The position numbers and the translations under genes are program-made. Source: Pelomonas lactea (GTDB lineage Bacteria; Pseudomonadota; Gammaproteobacteria; Burkholderiales; Burkholderiaceae_C). From it: a stretch of 64,000 bases of DNA. The stretch covers positions 620,001-684,000 of the forward strand of contig NZ_JBIGHX010000002.1 in the NCBI RefSeq assembly GCF_043555885.1, read 5' to 3'. The notes below the pieces were generated by a model. It worked only from the letters and a program-made list of their open reading frames with translations. It was not told where the DNA came from and did no database searches. Shown here piece after piece: positions 16,889 through 25,083 of the stretch (within the stretch, counting starts at the first letter, position 1; every line of letters starts with the position of its first letter).

Positions 16889-18898
16889 GTGGGCAGTAGC
16901 CGACAGCTGACGGCGTACGTGCCGCTGTCGCCGAACACCGTCAGTTGGAGCGTCAACAACATCGCCGGCGGCAACACCGCGCTGGGCACGGTAGACGCGA
17001 CGGGTCGCTACACGGCGCCAACGGTGGTGCCGGCCGCCAACACCGTCGTCGTGAAGGCGACGAGCACGGCCTACCCGGCCAAGGCCGGCAGCGTCATGCT
17101 GACGGTGACTCAGGTACAGCCCCGGCTATGGAGTCTGAGCCCGGCGAGCGTGCCCGCGGGCGCGTTCACGGTAAGGCTCAACGGCGCGTCGTTCCCGACG
17201 AACGTGGCCGTGAAGATCGGTGACCTGCAGGCCAGCGTCACGCGGCTGTCGGCCTCGCAACTGCAGGCGTCGGCGGTGGCGCCGGCGACGTGGGTCGGCA
17301 AGAGCCAGCCGGTGCAGGTGTGGGCAACGGGGCTGGGCGCCATCGGCTCGGATGTCGTCAATCTCGGCGTATCGGCCGGCGCCCCTGTACCCAGCCCAGC
17401 CCCCTCACCCGCACCGCCGCCCGCACCGACTCCGGCGCCCGCCCCCTCGCCTGCCCCCGGCCCGGGCCAGGGCACGGCCAACCTCGCGGCGGCCCGGCTG
17501 CTGGAGCAGGCCACGTTCGGCCCGAACGCCCAGGCTGTCGCCCGCCTGCAGAGCCTGGGCAGCAACGCCTGGCTGAACGAACAGTTCGCGATGGCCGAGA
17601 CGCCCATCGCCGTGCCCACCGACCGCAGCATGAGCACGGCCTCGGCGCAGATGCTGAACCGGCTGACCGACGCACCCGACCAGCTGCGCCAGCGCGTGGC
17701 CTACGCGTTGGCGCAGGTGCTGGTCATCTCCGCCAACAAGAACATCTACCCCGACGAACTGGTGCCGCACCTTCGCACGCTCAGCAGGCACGCCTTCGGC
17801 AACTACCGCACGCTGCTGGACGAGGTGGCGCGCAGCCCGCAGATGGACAAGTACCTGGACCTGGCCAACAGCAACCGGCCGTTGGGCGGCTCGGCGGCCA
17901 ACGAGAACTTCGCCCGCGAGCTGATGCAGCTGTTCACCATCGGCCTCGTCAGGCTGAATGCCGACGGCAGCCCGCAGCTGGACCTGGCCGGCCGCCCCGT
18001 GCCGACGTATGACCAGGCCGCTGTCCAGCAGGTGGCGCTCGCGCTGACCGGCTGGACCTATGCCGGCAGCGGCAACAACAACTGGGAGAACTTCGGCGGC
18101 CCGCTGGTGCTGCGCGACGTCAACCACGACCCGCGCGCCAAGAGCTTCCTCGGCTGCTCGCTGGCCGCCAGCCAGGGCGTGGAGGCCGACCTGAAGACCA
18201 CGCTGGACTGCCTGTTCCAGCATCCCAACACGCCGCCGTTCGTGTCACTGCGATTGATCCGCCAGCTCGTGAAGAGCAACCCCAGCCCAGCCTATGTGCA
18301 GCGCATCTCGGCGGTGTTCACGAACAACGGCAGCGGCCAGCGGGGCGACTTGCGTGCTGTTGTGCGCGCCATCCTGCTGGACACGGAGGCCTGCAACGAC
18401 AGCGCCGGCACGAACGACGGCCGGTTGCGCGACCCCGTCCAGCACATCGCCGCCACGCTGCGCGCGCTCAACGGGGGCTTCCAGGCTGGCAACCAGCTCG
18501 GCTGGGAAATCGGCCGCACCGGCCAGACGCCACTGACGCCACCGTCCGTCTTCGGTCACTACGCCCAGCTCTTCCGCCTGCCGCAGACCATGCTGAACGC
18601 ACCCGAGTTCCAGATCTACACGCCGACCGAGGCGACGCTGCGCGGCAATTTCCTGTGGGCGCTGCTCACGCAGCCGGGCAGCAACATGCGCGTGAACCTG
18701 CAGCCCTTCACGGCGGTCGCCCACGACACGACCGCACTGATCAACGCGGTGGACCAGGCCTTCCTGTGGGGCCGCATGCCGCCCGCGCTGCGCCAGAGCC
18801 TGGCCAACGCCATCAACGCCCAGCCCGACGCGACACAGCGCGTGCAGACGGCGCTGTACCTGACGCTGCTGTCCGGCCAGCACGCCATCCAACACTGA
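16889..18898 (+). CDS. DUF1800 family secreted protein with Ig-like and IPT/TIG domains
   Basis: From the GTG at 16889 the protein has 669 residues: an Ig-like domain (about 5-75), an IPT/TIG-type domain (about 80-155), a Pro/Ala linker (about 163-190), then the DUF1800 domain to the end (AARLLEQATFGP, NENFARELMQLFTIGL, LTGWTY, DVNHDPRAKSFLG). DUF1800 proteins are exported, function unknown, and nearly always paired with DUF1501 as here. In-frame coding-like sequence continues upstream to 16811 and reads as the end of a signal peptide (ALLGGLGAGPLAAQS) but is closed by a TAA at 16808. See finding on a probable one-base frameshift; the true start is therefore uncertain. Confidence 0.82.
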   Translation: MGSSRQLTAYVPLSPNTVSWSVNNIAGGNTALGTVDATGRYTAPTVVPAANTVVVKATSTAYPAKAGSVMLTVTQVQPRLWSLSPASVPAGAFTVRLNGASFPTNVAVKIGDLQASVTRLSASQLQASAVAPATWVGKSQPVQVWATGLGAIGSDVVNLGVSAGAPVPSPAPSPAPPPAPTPAPAPSPAPGPGQGTANLAAARLLEQATFGPNAQAVARLQSLGSNAWLNEQFAMAETPIAVPTDRSMSTASAQMLNRLTDAPDQLRQRVAYALAQVLVISANKNIYPDELVPHLRTLSRHAFGNYRTLLDEVARSPQMDKYLDLANSNRPLGGSAANENFARELMQLFTIGLVRLNADGSPQLDLAGRPVPTYDQAAVQQVALALTGWTYAGSGNNNWENFGGPLVLRDVNHDPRAKSFLGCSLAASQGVEADLKTTLDCLFQHPNTPPFVSLRLIRQLVKSNPSPAYVQRISAVFTNNGSGQRGDLRAVVRAILLDTEACNDSAGTNDGRLRDPVQHIAATLRALNGGFQAGNQLGWEIGRTGQTPLTPPSVFGHYAQLFRLPQTMLNAPEFQIYTPTEATLRGNFLWALLTQPGSNMRVNLQPFTAVAHDTTALINAVDQAFLWGRMPPALRQSLANAINAQPDATQRVQTALYLTLLSGQHAIQH

Positions 18899-18910
18899 CG
18901 GGGACGCGCC

Positions 18911-20242
18911 ATGACCACCCGCAACACCACCCGCCGCGCTCTGCGGCACGCGGCCTGCGCCCTCACCGCCACCCCCGCCCTGCCCCTGCAGGCACAGGCA
19001 ACCGAGGACTATCGCGCCCTCGTTTGCATCTTTCTGGCGGGCGGCTGCGACGGGCACAACGTGCTCGTGCCGCAGGGGGCAGCCGCATATGCGGCTTACC
19101 GGCAGATCCGCGGCGGCCTGGCGCTGCCGGACCAGTCCGCCGGCCTGCTGCCCATCACGACGACCGACGGCGTGGCCTACGCGCTGAACTCGGGGCTGCA
19201 GGCCATCCACCCGCTGTGGGCGCAGCGCCGGCTCGGGGCCATCGCCAACGTCGGCCCGCTGCTGGCGCCGACGACGCGCGCGCAGATCATGAACGGCACG
19301 GCCACGCTGCCGGCCAACCTGTTCTCGCACTCGGACCAGCTGCAGCAGACGCAGGCCGGCAACGGCAGCGGCGGCGGCACCGGCTGGGGTGGCCGCGCGG
19401 CCGACGCCGTCGTCGCGCGCAACGGCGCGTCGCGCTTCCCGGCCGCCGTGTCGATGGCTGGCGGCGCGTTGTTCACCAGCGGCGCGCAGGTGCCCAGCGC
19501 CAGCCTGGTGCCGGGCTTCAACCTGGACGTCAGCGGCATGAGCACCTGGCCCGCCCCCGCCACAGCGGCGCGCGTCCAGGCGCTGAACGAGATCCTGGCA
19601 CTGGACGGCGGCGTGCGGCTGATCCAGGCCGCCAACCAGGTGCGGCGCGATGCGCTAAGCCTGGGCGCGCTGCTGCGCAGCAGCGGCGCGGGCACGGTCG
19701 GCACGGTCTTCCCCGGCACCGACCTCGGCCTCCAACTGCAGCAGGTGGCCCGCGCCATCGCGCTGCGTGGCAGCGTCGGCGTGCGACGCCAGGTGTTCTT
19801 CGTGCAGCTCGGGGGCTTCGACACGCACAGCGGCCAGAGCTGGCAGCAGTGGGACCTGCTGCGCCAGCTGGGCGACGCGATGGCCGCTTTCTACAACGCG
19901 ACCGTGGAGCTGGGCGTGGCACCGCTGGTCACCAGCTTCACGCAGAGCGAATTCGGCCGCTCGCTGCAGCCCAGCGGTTCAGGCACCGACCACGGCTGGG
20001 GCAACCATCACCTCATCCTTGGCGGCGCCGTGAGGGGCGGCCAGGTCTACGGCCACTTCCCCTACCCCGCCTTGGGCGGTGTTGACGACGCGGGCAGCCG
20101 CGGCGCGCTCATCCCGAGCACATCGCTGGAGCAGTTCGGCGCGACGCTCGCACGCTGGTTCGGCGTCGACGCTGCCGGGCTGGCTGCGGCCTTCCCGGCC
20201 CTGAGCGCGTTCGCGCCGCAGGACCTGGGCTTCATGGCCTGA
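18911..20242 (+). CDS. DUF1501 domain-containing exported protein
   Basis: A 443-residue partner of the preceding DUF1800 protein, 12 bases downstream. The N-terminus has TTRNTTRRALRHAACALTAT, a weak twin-Arg-type export signal. DUF1501 features are ALVCIFLAGGCDGHNVLVP, FVQLGGFDTHSGQ, SFTQSEFGRSLQPSG and TDHGWGNHHLILGG, placing the family near the alkaline-phosphatase/sulfatase fold. The function of the DUF1800/DUF1501 pair is unknown. It converges with the decarboxylase gene, with only six bases between stops. Confidence 0.88.
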   Translation: MTTRNTTRRALRHAACALTATPALPLQAQATEDYRALVCIFLAGGCDGHNVLVPQGAAAYAAYRQIRGGLALPDQSAGLLPITTTDGVAYALNSGLQAIHPLWAQRRLGAIANVGPLLAPTTRAQIMNGTATLPANLFSHSDQLQQTQAGNGSGGGTGWGGRAADAVVARNGASRFPAAVSMAGGALFTSGAQVPSASLVPGFNLDVSGMSTWPAPATAARVQALNEILALDGGVRLIQAANQVRRDALSLGALLRSSGAGTVGTVFPGTDLGLQLQQVARAIALRGSVGVRRQVFFVQLGGFDTHSGQSWQQWDLLRQLGDAMAAFYNATVELGVAPLVTSFTQSEFGRSLQPSGSGTDHGWGNHHLILGGAVRGGQVYGHFPYPALGGVDDAGSRGALIPSTSLEQFGATLARWFGVDAAGLAAAFPALSAFAPQDLGFMA

Positions 20243-20248
20243 CGAGGC

Positions 20249-22516
20249 TCAGGCCTTGACGCAGTCCACGTAGTAGAAGCCGCGGCCGGTCTCTTCGTCG
20301 ATCTCGTGCACGAGGCCGTGCACGTCGGTCGCGAAACCCGGGAACTTGGCGTTGAAGCTGCGCGTGAACTTCAGGTAGTCGACGATCTTCTTGTTGAAGC
20401 GCTCGCCCGGGATCAGCAGCGGGATGCCGGGCGGGTAAGGCGTCAGCAGCGAGGTCGTGATGCGGCCTTCCAGCTCGTCGATGCCGACCCGCTCGGTCTT
20501 GCGCTGCGCGATGTGCGCGTAGGCGTCGGTGGGCGTCATGGCCGGCTGCAGGTTGGACAGGTACATGTCCGTCGTCAGCCGCGCGATGTCGCCTTCGGCA
20601 TAGGCTTGGTGGATGCTCTGGCAGAGATCACGCAGGCCCATGCGCTCGTACTTCGGGAACTTCGCGCAGAACTCCGGCAGGATGCGCCACAGCGGCGCGT
20701 TCTTGTCGTAGTCGTCCTTGAACTGCTGCAGCGCCGTCAGCAGCGTGTTCCAGCGGCCCTTGGTGATGCCGATGGTGAACATGATGAAGAACGAGTAGAG
20801 GCCCGTCTTCTCGACGACGACGCCGTGCTCCACGAGGAATTTCGTGACGACGGAGGCCGGGATGCCCGTGGCGGCGAAGCGGCCCTCCATGTCCAGCCCG
20901 GGCGTGATGATGGTGGACTTGATCGGGTCCAGCATGTTGAAGCCTTCGGCCAGCCCGCCGAAGCCGTGCCAGTCCTCGTCGGCATGCAGCATCCAGTCGG
21001 CCGACACGGGCTCGCTGCCCTCTTCCGAGCGCAGGTAATCCGGCCCCCAGACCTTGAACCACCAGTCATCGCCGTAGTCGCCCTCGACCTTGCGCATCGC
21101 GCGGCGGAAGTCCAGCGACTCCTTGATGCTCTCTTCCACCAGCGCGGTGCCGCCGGGCGGCTCCATCATCGCGGCGGCCACGTCACAGCTCGCAATGATC
21201 GAGTACTGCGGGCTGGTGCTGGTGTGCATCAGGTAGGCCTCGTTGAAGAGGTGCTTGTCCAGCTTCACCGACTGCGAGTCCTGCACCAGCACCTGCGAGG
21301 CCTGCGAGATGCCGGCCAGCAGCTTGTGCGTGGACTGCGTCGCGTAGACCATGGCCTCCTTGGGGCGCGGGCGGTTCTTGCCCATCGCGTGGAACTGGCC
21401 GTAGAAGTCGTGGAAGGCGGCGTGCGGCAGCCAGGCCTCGTCGAAGTGCAGCGTCGGGATGTAGCCGTCGAGCTTCTTCTTGATGGTCTCGGTGTTGTAG
21501 AGCACGCCGTCGTAGGTGCTCTGCGTCAGCGTCACGATGGACGGCTTCACCGTGTCCGGGTCCACATGGGCCAGCAGCGGGTTCGCGGCGATCTTGGCGC
21601 GGATGGCCTCGGGGCTGAACTCGCTCTCGGGGATGGGGCCGATGATGCCGTAGTGGTTGCGCGTCGGCGTCATGAAGACGGGAATGGCGCCGCACATGAT
21701 GATGGCGTGCAGATTGCTCTTGTGGCAGTTGCGGTCGATGACCACGACGTCGCCCGGCGCCACCGTGTGGTGCCACACCATCTTGTTGGAGGTGGACGTG
21801 CCGTTGGTGACGAAGAAGCAGTGGTCGGCGTTGAAGATGCGCGCGGCGTTCTTCTCGGACGCGGCCACCGGGCCGGTGTGGTCCAGCAGTTGGCCCAGTT
21901 CCTCCACGGCGTTGCAGACGTCGGCACGCAGCATGTTCTCGCCAAAGAACTGGTGGAACATCTGGCCCACCGGGCTTTTCAGGAACGCCACACCGCCGGA
22001 GTGGCCGGGGCAGTGCCAGGAATACGAGCCGTCGGCCGCGTAGTCCATCAGCGCCTTGAAGAACGGCGGCGCCAGGCCGTCGAGGTAGCTCTTGGCCTCG
22101 CGGATGATGTGGCGGGCCACGAACTCCGGCGTGTCCTCGAACATGTGGATGAAGCCGTGCAGTTCGCGCAGCACGTCGTTGGGCAGGTGCTGGCTGGTGC
22201 GCGTCTCGCCGTAGACGTAGATCGGGATGTCCGGGTTGCGGAAGCGGATCTCGCCAATGAACTTGCGCAGGTTCAGCACGGCCGGGTCCAGGTCCGGGCC
22301 GGGCGTGAATTCCTCGTCGTCGATGGACAGGATGAACGCCGACGCACGGCTTTGCTGCTGGGCGAACTGCGACAGGTCGCCGTAGCTCGTCACGCCCAGC
22401 ACTTCCATGCCCTCTTTCTGGATGGCCTCCGCCAGCGCGCGAATGCCCAGGCCCGAGGTGTTCTCGGAGCGGTAGTCCTCGTCAATGATGACGACGGGGA
22501 AATGGAAACGGATCAT
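20249..22516 (-). CDS. Orn/Lys/Arg decarboxylase class-I family protein
   Basis: A 755-residue PLP enzyme of the fold III-like AdiA/CadA/SpeF group. It has an N-terminal receiver-like wing domain (1-130), the PLP domain with SYSWHCPGHSGGVAFLKSP, FFVTNGTSTSNKMV, HFDEAWLPHAAFHDFY and the cofactor lysine in QSTHKLLAGISQASQV, and the C-terminal domain containing LLTPYPPGIPLLIPGE. Size fits biodegradative arginine, lysine or ornithine decarboxylases; arginine is the commonest annotation in Burkholderiales, but the substrate cannot be decided here. It likely serves polyamine synthesis or acid resistance. Confidence 0.9.
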   Translation of the reverse strand: MIRFHFPVVIIDEDYRSENTSGLGIRALAEAIQKEGMEVLGVTSYGDLSQFAQQQSRASAFILSIDDEEFTPGPDLDPAVLNLRKFIGEIRFRNPDIPIYVYGETRTSQHLPNDVLRELHGFIHMFEDTPEFVARHIIREAKSYLDGLAPPFFKALMDYAADGSYSWHCPGHSGGVAFLKSPVGQMFHQFFGENMLRADVCNAVEELGQLLDHTGPVAASEKNAARIFNADHCFFVTNGTSTSNKMVWHHTVAPGDVVVIDRNCHKSNLHAIIMCGAIPVFMTPTRNHYGIIGPIPESEFSPEAIRAKIAANPLLAHVDPDTVKPSIVTLTQSTYDGVLYNTETIKKKLDGYIPTLHFDEAWLPHAAFHDFYGQFHAMGKNRPRPKEAMVYATQSTHKLLAGISQASQVLVQDSQSVKLDKHLFNEAYLMHTSTSPQYSIIASCDVAAAMMEPPGGTALVEESIKESLDFRRAMRKVEGDYGDDWWFKVWGPDYLRSEEGSEPVSADWMLHADEDWHGFGGLAEGFNMLDPIKSTIITPGLDMEGRFAATGIPASVVTKFLVEHGVVVEKTGLYSFFIMFTIGITKGRWNTLLTALQQFKDDYDKNAPLWRILPEFCAKFPKYERMGLRDLCQSIHQAYAEGDIARLTTDMYLSNLQPAMTPTDAYAHIAQRKTERVGIDELEGRITTSLLTPYPPGIPLLIPGERFNKKIVDYLKFTRSFNAKFPGFATDVHGLVHEIDEETGRGFYYVDCVKA

Positions 22517-22636
22517 GGCGGCCTCCAGCGGGCGGGCATCAAAAAACGAAGCGGCGAAGTGTAGGGCCGCCGTGTGTGCCGGCCGTGTCGGTGCGGTCTA
22601 TAAACTGCCCCGGCAACGTGGACCTTGGGAGGTGAC

Positions 22637-23065
22637 ATGGACTGGAACTGGGCCACCGTCTGGTGGATCGTGGCGGGGCTGCTGGTGGCGACCGAGCTGG
22701 CCAGCGGCAGCTTCTACCTGCTGATGCTGGCCGTGGGTGCTGCCGCAGGCGCGCTGGCGGCCCACCTGGGCCTCGCGCCAGCCGGGCAGATGCTGGCCGC
22801 TGCCCTGCTGGGCGGCGCCGCCGTCATGGCGTGGTACCGGCATCGCAGCCAGGCACCCAAGGCCGCGCCCGCCGCCAGCAACCCGGACGTCAACCTGGAC
22901 ATCGGCCAGAGCGTGCATGTCGACAGCTGGTCCGGCGAAGGCCTGACACAGGTGCACTACCGCGGCGCCGCGTGGCAGGCGCGCTTCATCGGCAGCGCGC
23001 CGGCACAGGGCGGCCGTCACATCATCCGCGCCATCGAAGGCAGCTGCCTGCTGCTGGACCGCTGA
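22637..23065 (+). CDS. NfeD family membrane protein
   Basis: A 142-residue protein with two or three N-terminal hydrophobic segments (about residues 8-65) and a C-terminal OB-fold domain (about 85-142; IGQSVHVDSWSGEGLTQVHYRG). GGGAGGTGAC precedes the ATG at 22637. Short NfeD proteins pair with SPFH proteins in membrane microdomains, and here the SPFH gene follows after 26 bases. Confidence 0.9.
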   Translation: MDWNWATVWWIVAGLLVATELASGSFYLLMLAVGAAAGALAAHLGLAPAGQMLAAALLGGAAVMAWYRHRSQAPKAAPAASNPDVNLDIGQSVHVDSWSGEGLTQVHYRGAAWQARFIGSAPAQGGRHIIRAIEGSCLLLDR

Positions 23066-23091
23066 ACCCAACCATCATCCGGAGAGCATTC

Positions 23092-24009
23092 ATGGGATTT
23101 CAGATCGCCTTCGTCATCCTCGTCATCGCCGCCATCTTCATCGTCCGCGCCATCAAGGTCGTGCCCCAGCAGAACGCCTGGGTTGTGGAGCGCCTGGGCA
23201 AGTACCACGCGACGCTGACGCCGGGCCTGAACTTCCTCGTGCCCTTCGTCGACCGGCTGGCTTACAAGCATTCGCTGAAGGAGATTCCGCTGGACGTGCC
23301 CAGCCAGGTTTGCATCACCAAGGACAACACGCAGCTCACTGTCGACGGCATCCTCTACTTCCAGGTGACCGACCCGATGCGCGCAAGCTACGGCGCCAGC
23401 AACTATGTCGTTGCCATCACGCAGCTGGCGCAGACGACGCTGCGCTCCGTCATCGGCCGCATGGAGCTGGACCGCACCTTCGAGGAGCGCGACGTCATCA
23501 ACAGCTCCGTCGTGCAGGCACTGGACGAGGCCGCGCTGAACTGGGGCGTCAAGGTGCTGCGCTACGAGATCAAGGATCTGACGCCGCCGCCCGCCATCCT
23601 GCACTCCATGCAGGCGCAGATTACCGCCGAACGCGAGAAGCGCGCGCTGATCGCCGCGTCCGAGGGCCGACGCCAGGAGCAGATCAACATCGCCACCGGC
23701 GAGCGCGAGGCCGCGATCGCCCGCTCCGAGGGCGAGAAGCAGGCCGACATCAATCAGGCCCAGGGCGAGGCAGCCGCCATCACGGCCGTGGCCGATGCGA
23801 CGGCCGATGCCATCCGCAAGATCGCGTCCGCCATCCAGCAGCCCGGTGGCGACCAGGCCGTGCAGCTCAAGGTTGCCGAAAAGGCCGTGGAGGCCTTCGC
23901 CCAGCTCGCGCAGAAGAACAACACCATGATCGTGCCGGGCAACATGAGCGAGGTCGCCGGCCTGATCGGCACCGCCATGGGGCTGGTCAAGGCCGCAGGC
24001 AAGACTTGA
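23092..24009 (+). CDS. SPFH/Band 7 (stomatin/QmcA-like) membrane protein
   Basis: A 305-residue protein: one N-terminal membrane segment (residues 3-22), the SPFH domain (about 22-180; VVPQQNAWVVERLGKYHATL, LKEIPLDVPSQVC, GRMELDRTFEERD), then a Glu/Ala-rich coiled-coil region with AEREKRALI and ASEGRRQEQIN. This is the stomatin-like QmcA class. GGAGAGCATTC precedes the ATG. With the upstream NfeD protein it probably forms an inner-membrane scaffold complex. Confidence 0.93.
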   Translation: MGFQIAFVILVIAAIFIVRAIKVVPQQNAWVVERLGKYHATLTPGLNFLVPFVDRLAYKHSLKEIPLDVPSQVCITKDNTQLTVDGILYFQVTDPMRASYGASNYVVAITQLAQTTLRSVIGRMELDRTFEERDVINSSVVQALDEAALNWGVKVLRYEIKDLTPPPAILHSMQAQITAEREKRALIAASEGRRQEQINIATGEREAAIARSEGEKQADINQAQGEAAAITAVADATADAIRKIASAIQQPGGDQAVQLKVAEKAVEAFAQLAQKNNTMIVPGNMSEVAGLIGTAMGLVKAAGKT

Positions 24010-24017
24010 AGCCGGAT

Positions 24018-24057
24018 AAAAAAAGCCCGCGAGGGCCCTGTCAGGGGCAGTCGCGGG
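24018..24057 (-). terminator. intrinsic terminator, leftward, end of luxR/micro-ORF transcript
   Basis: A 7-bp GC stem (24026-24032 with 24051-24057) with an inner short stem, followed leftward by seven T residues (24018-24024). It is oriented to end transcripts coming from the LuxR and micro-ORF side, not the rightward SPFH gene. A second 7-bp hairpin (24065-24071 with 24078-24084) lies just before it. Confidence 0.75.
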
Positions 24058-24132
24058 TGCAAGACGTTCGGGGGGCGCCGAACGAAAGCGATGGAGGAGA
24101 CGCTTCTCGGGTGACCTCCGGGGTCAGACGGT

Positions 24133-24198
24133 TCAGCCGCCGGTGAACGGGAAGCCCAGCAGTTCGACGATCACGTCCCACAACGACAGGTTTTCCAT
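24133..24198 (-). CDS. 21-residue micro-ORF downstream of luxR
   Basis: An ATG at 24198 opens 21 codons ending TGA at 24133. The peptide starts MENLSLWD, has a short hydrophobic run VIVELLG, and ends FPFTGG. The site before the ATG (GGATGG) is a weak Shine-Dalgarno match. A lux-box-like dyad and a minus-10 hexamer lie upstream in the same geometry as before the RsaM-like gene, and an intrinsic terminator follows, giving a predicted transcript of about 210 bases. It could be a micropeptide gene or the transcript could act as a small RNA; both are inference. Confidence 0.4.
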   Translation of the reverse strand: MENLSLWDVIVELLGFPFTGG

Positions 24199-24232
24199 GG
24201 ATGCCATCCGTGCAGCGGTTGAGATGGCGCGC

Positions 24233-24278
24233 AGTGTGGAGGACGCCTCCGTTGGGGTGAACTACAAACCCTGGTAGT
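24233..24278 (-). promoter_or_regulatory. lux-box-like dyad and minus-10 before micro-ORF
   Basis: The 18-bp dyad ACTACAAACCCTGGTAGT (24261-24278) lies 12 bases past the luxR stop. Reading leftward, CACACT (24233-24238) begins 23 bases after the 16-bp core, putting the dyad near -43, as in class II LuxR-activated promoters. The core matches the reverse complement of the dyad at 25010-25025 in 14 of 16 positions. Confidence 0.55.
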
Positions 24279-24290
24279 GGTGCCCGCGGG

Positions 24291-24995
24291 TCAGAGCAGC
24301 CCCAGCTCCATCGCCCTCACGACCGCCTGGCCCTTGGTCGATACATCCAGCTGCTGAAACAGCCGCTTGAGGTGGTAGTTCACCGTGTTCTCGCTGATGC
24401 CCAGCAGATGACCGACAACCCAGGCGCTCTTGCCCTCCTGGGTCAGCCGCAGGATCTGCAGCTGCCGCGCCGGCAGCTGCACACTGTTCTGCGGCAGCAA
24501 GAGGCGCGCCGCGGCATCCTGCGCATGCACGGCCAGCAATTGCAAGTCGGCCACGATGCGGTTCAGCTGGACCGTGTTCTTGGGCAGGGCCTCCTCTCGA
24601 TCCATGCCCAGCAGCAGCCGCTTGTGGCCCGGCATGTTGACCGCCACGGCCACGCCCGTGCGATATCCGAACGGCGCCACCATGTCCCACAGGTCGGCGG
24701 CCCCGGACCTGACGTAGAAGTCCTGGTCGTAGACCAGCGGGGTCCAGCGCCGCATCAGCTGCGTGTGTACCGGGTCGCGCCGGGCAAATGCCGGGTCTCG
24801 TGACGCCTGCAGAAACTTCTCCGGCGTGTTGCCCACCGAGAAGTAGTCCGTCTTGCCACCGGCGGCCAGCCGCTCGACCGCCAGCACGCCAACGACCAGG
24901 CCAAAGCCCTGGTCGTGCGCAAAGTCGACAAGCCCCTGCCGGAACGCCGCGAGATCCGGCGCCTGACTGACTTGTTCGTATCGCTGCAGGCTCAT
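24291..24995 (-). CDS. LuxR-type autoinducer-binding regulator (solo, no luxI in window)
   Basis: A 234-residue regulator: an N-terminal autoinducer-binding domain (about 15-165) and a C-terminal GerE/LuxR helix-turn-helix (about 172-234; LPARQLQILRLTQEGKSAWV and LLGISENTVNYHLK). The ligand-domain Asp-Pro pair is kept (Asp74-Pro75), but by eye the positions equivalent to TraR Trp57 and Tyr61 are Phe61 and Ser65, which suggests an altered ligand pocket. The ATG at 24995 is chosen because the longer frame runs through intergenic DNA. No luxI homologue is nearby. It is divergent from an RsaM-like gene across a lux-box-like site. Confidence 0.88.
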   Translation of the reverse strand: MSLQRYEQVSQAPDLAAFRQGLVDFAHDQGFGLVVGVLAVERLAAGGKTDYFSVGNTPEKFLQASRDPAFARRDPVHTQLMRRWTPLVYDQDFYVRSGAADLWDMVAPFGYRTGVAVAVNMPGHKRLLLGMDREEALPKNTVQLNRIVADLQLLAVHAQDAAARLLLPQNSVQLPARQLQILRLTQEGKSAWVVGHLLGISENTVNYHLKRLFQQLDVSTKGQAVVRAMELGLL

Positions 24996-25009
24996 CCGGG
25001 CACCAGGCG

Positions 25010-25054
25010 CTACTAGGGTTGGTAGGCGCAGGGCGCCGGGGACAAACGCAAACT
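25010..25054 (+). promoter_or_regulatory. lux-box-like dyad and minus-10 before the RsaM-like gene
   Basis: CTACTAGGGTTGGTAG (25010-25025) is an imperfect dyad between luxR and the divergent gene at 25084. CAAACT (25049-25054) begins exactly 23 bases after it, the same offset as at the micro-ORF site. It also lies 15 bases before the luxR ATG, so it may give autoregulation. Confidence 0.55.
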
Positions 25055-25083
25055 GCAAGTCATGCAGATGACGGGAGACCCGG

